From NCBI GenBank assembly GCA_002314725.1, contig DCGV01000093.1, forward strand, positions 73,640-78,946: DNA of 5,307 bases, written 5' to 3'. The notes under the pieces are model-generated. The model had not been told where the DNA came from. It did no database searches and was given only the letters and a program-made list of their open reading frames with translations. This document shows positions 5,263-5,307 of this stretch, piece by piece (the first letter of the stretch is position 1; every line of letters begins with the position of its first letter). The position numbers and the translations under genes were made by a program. This stretch comes from Bacteroidales bacterium UBA1769 (GTDB lineage: Bacteria > Bacteroidota > Bacteroidia > Bacteroidales > UBA932).

Positions 5263-5307
5263 ACTCTGAACTCTGGACTCTGAACTCTGGACTCTGGACT
5301 CTGGACT
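5263..5307. repeat. Heptad array in inverted orientation, running off the window
   Basis: Six full units of the complementary heptad, ACTCTGA, ACTCTGG, ACTCTGA, ACTCTGG, ACTCTGG, ACTCTGG, and a partial ACT at the last base. It faces the forward array at 5228-5260 across a short A run. The two can pair: AGAGTCTAGAGTTAAGAG (5240-5257) against the start of this array leaves one G-T wobble and one mismatch over 18 positions. The array continues past the window edge, so its length is unknown. Confidence 0.88.

Overview
The window looks like a chromosomal segment of a Bacteroidota bacterium, most likely Bacteroidales and possibly Prevotella-like. The DNA is AT-rich, no clear Shine-Dalgarno sequence precedes any start, and two promoter candidates match the Bacteroidota -7 box TAnnTTTG. 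The protein sequences also read as Bacteroidales-like. The genus is a guess. Nothing in the coding regions suggests phage, plasmid or defence cargo.

Layout. (1) 38-688, + strand: a Maf-family nucleotide pyrophosphatase with an unusual insert after its catalytic Asp. Bases 1-37 hold no gene I can support. (2) 681-860: a non-coding block between convergent genes, made of a 7-bp tandem repeat followed by two nearly identical long hairpins. (3) 883-4856, - strand: a tight four-gene operon transcribed right to left: amidohydrolase-type MTA/SAH deaminase (mtaD-like), trimeric purine nucleoside phosphorylase, MtnA-like sugar-phosphate isomerase, and a YycJ/WalJ-type metallo-beta-lactamase-fold hydrolase. 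Junctions are an 11-nt gap, a 1-nt overlap and a 26-nt overlap. (4) 4857-4980: a divergent AT-rich promoter region. (5) 4981-5133, + strand: a gene for a roughly 50-residue single-span membrane protein of unknown function. (6) 5132-5307: a second repeat block with heptads, a third copy of the hairpin, more heptads, then the same heptad in inverted orientation running off the window.

How the genes fit together. The first three operon genes lie in the order of a pathway. 5'-methylthioadenosine (and possibly 5'-deoxyadenosine or S-adenosylhomocysteine) would be deaminated to the inosine analogue, phosphorolysed to hypoxanthine plus a 5-substituted ribose 1-phosphate, then isomerised to the ribulose 1-phosphate. 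This deaminate-first route replaces the usual MTA phosphorylase or nucleosidase step. Two residue-level observations are the most interesting content. The phosphorylase has Gly where human PNP has His257, which contacts the ribose 5'-OH; this fits a 5'-deoxy or 5'-methylthio substrate. The MtnA-like protein has Gly at the catalytic Cys position and several changed substrate-binding residues, so its reaction is open. The other notable element is the composite repeat (heptad array plus hairpin), found at gene 3' ends on both sides of the operon.
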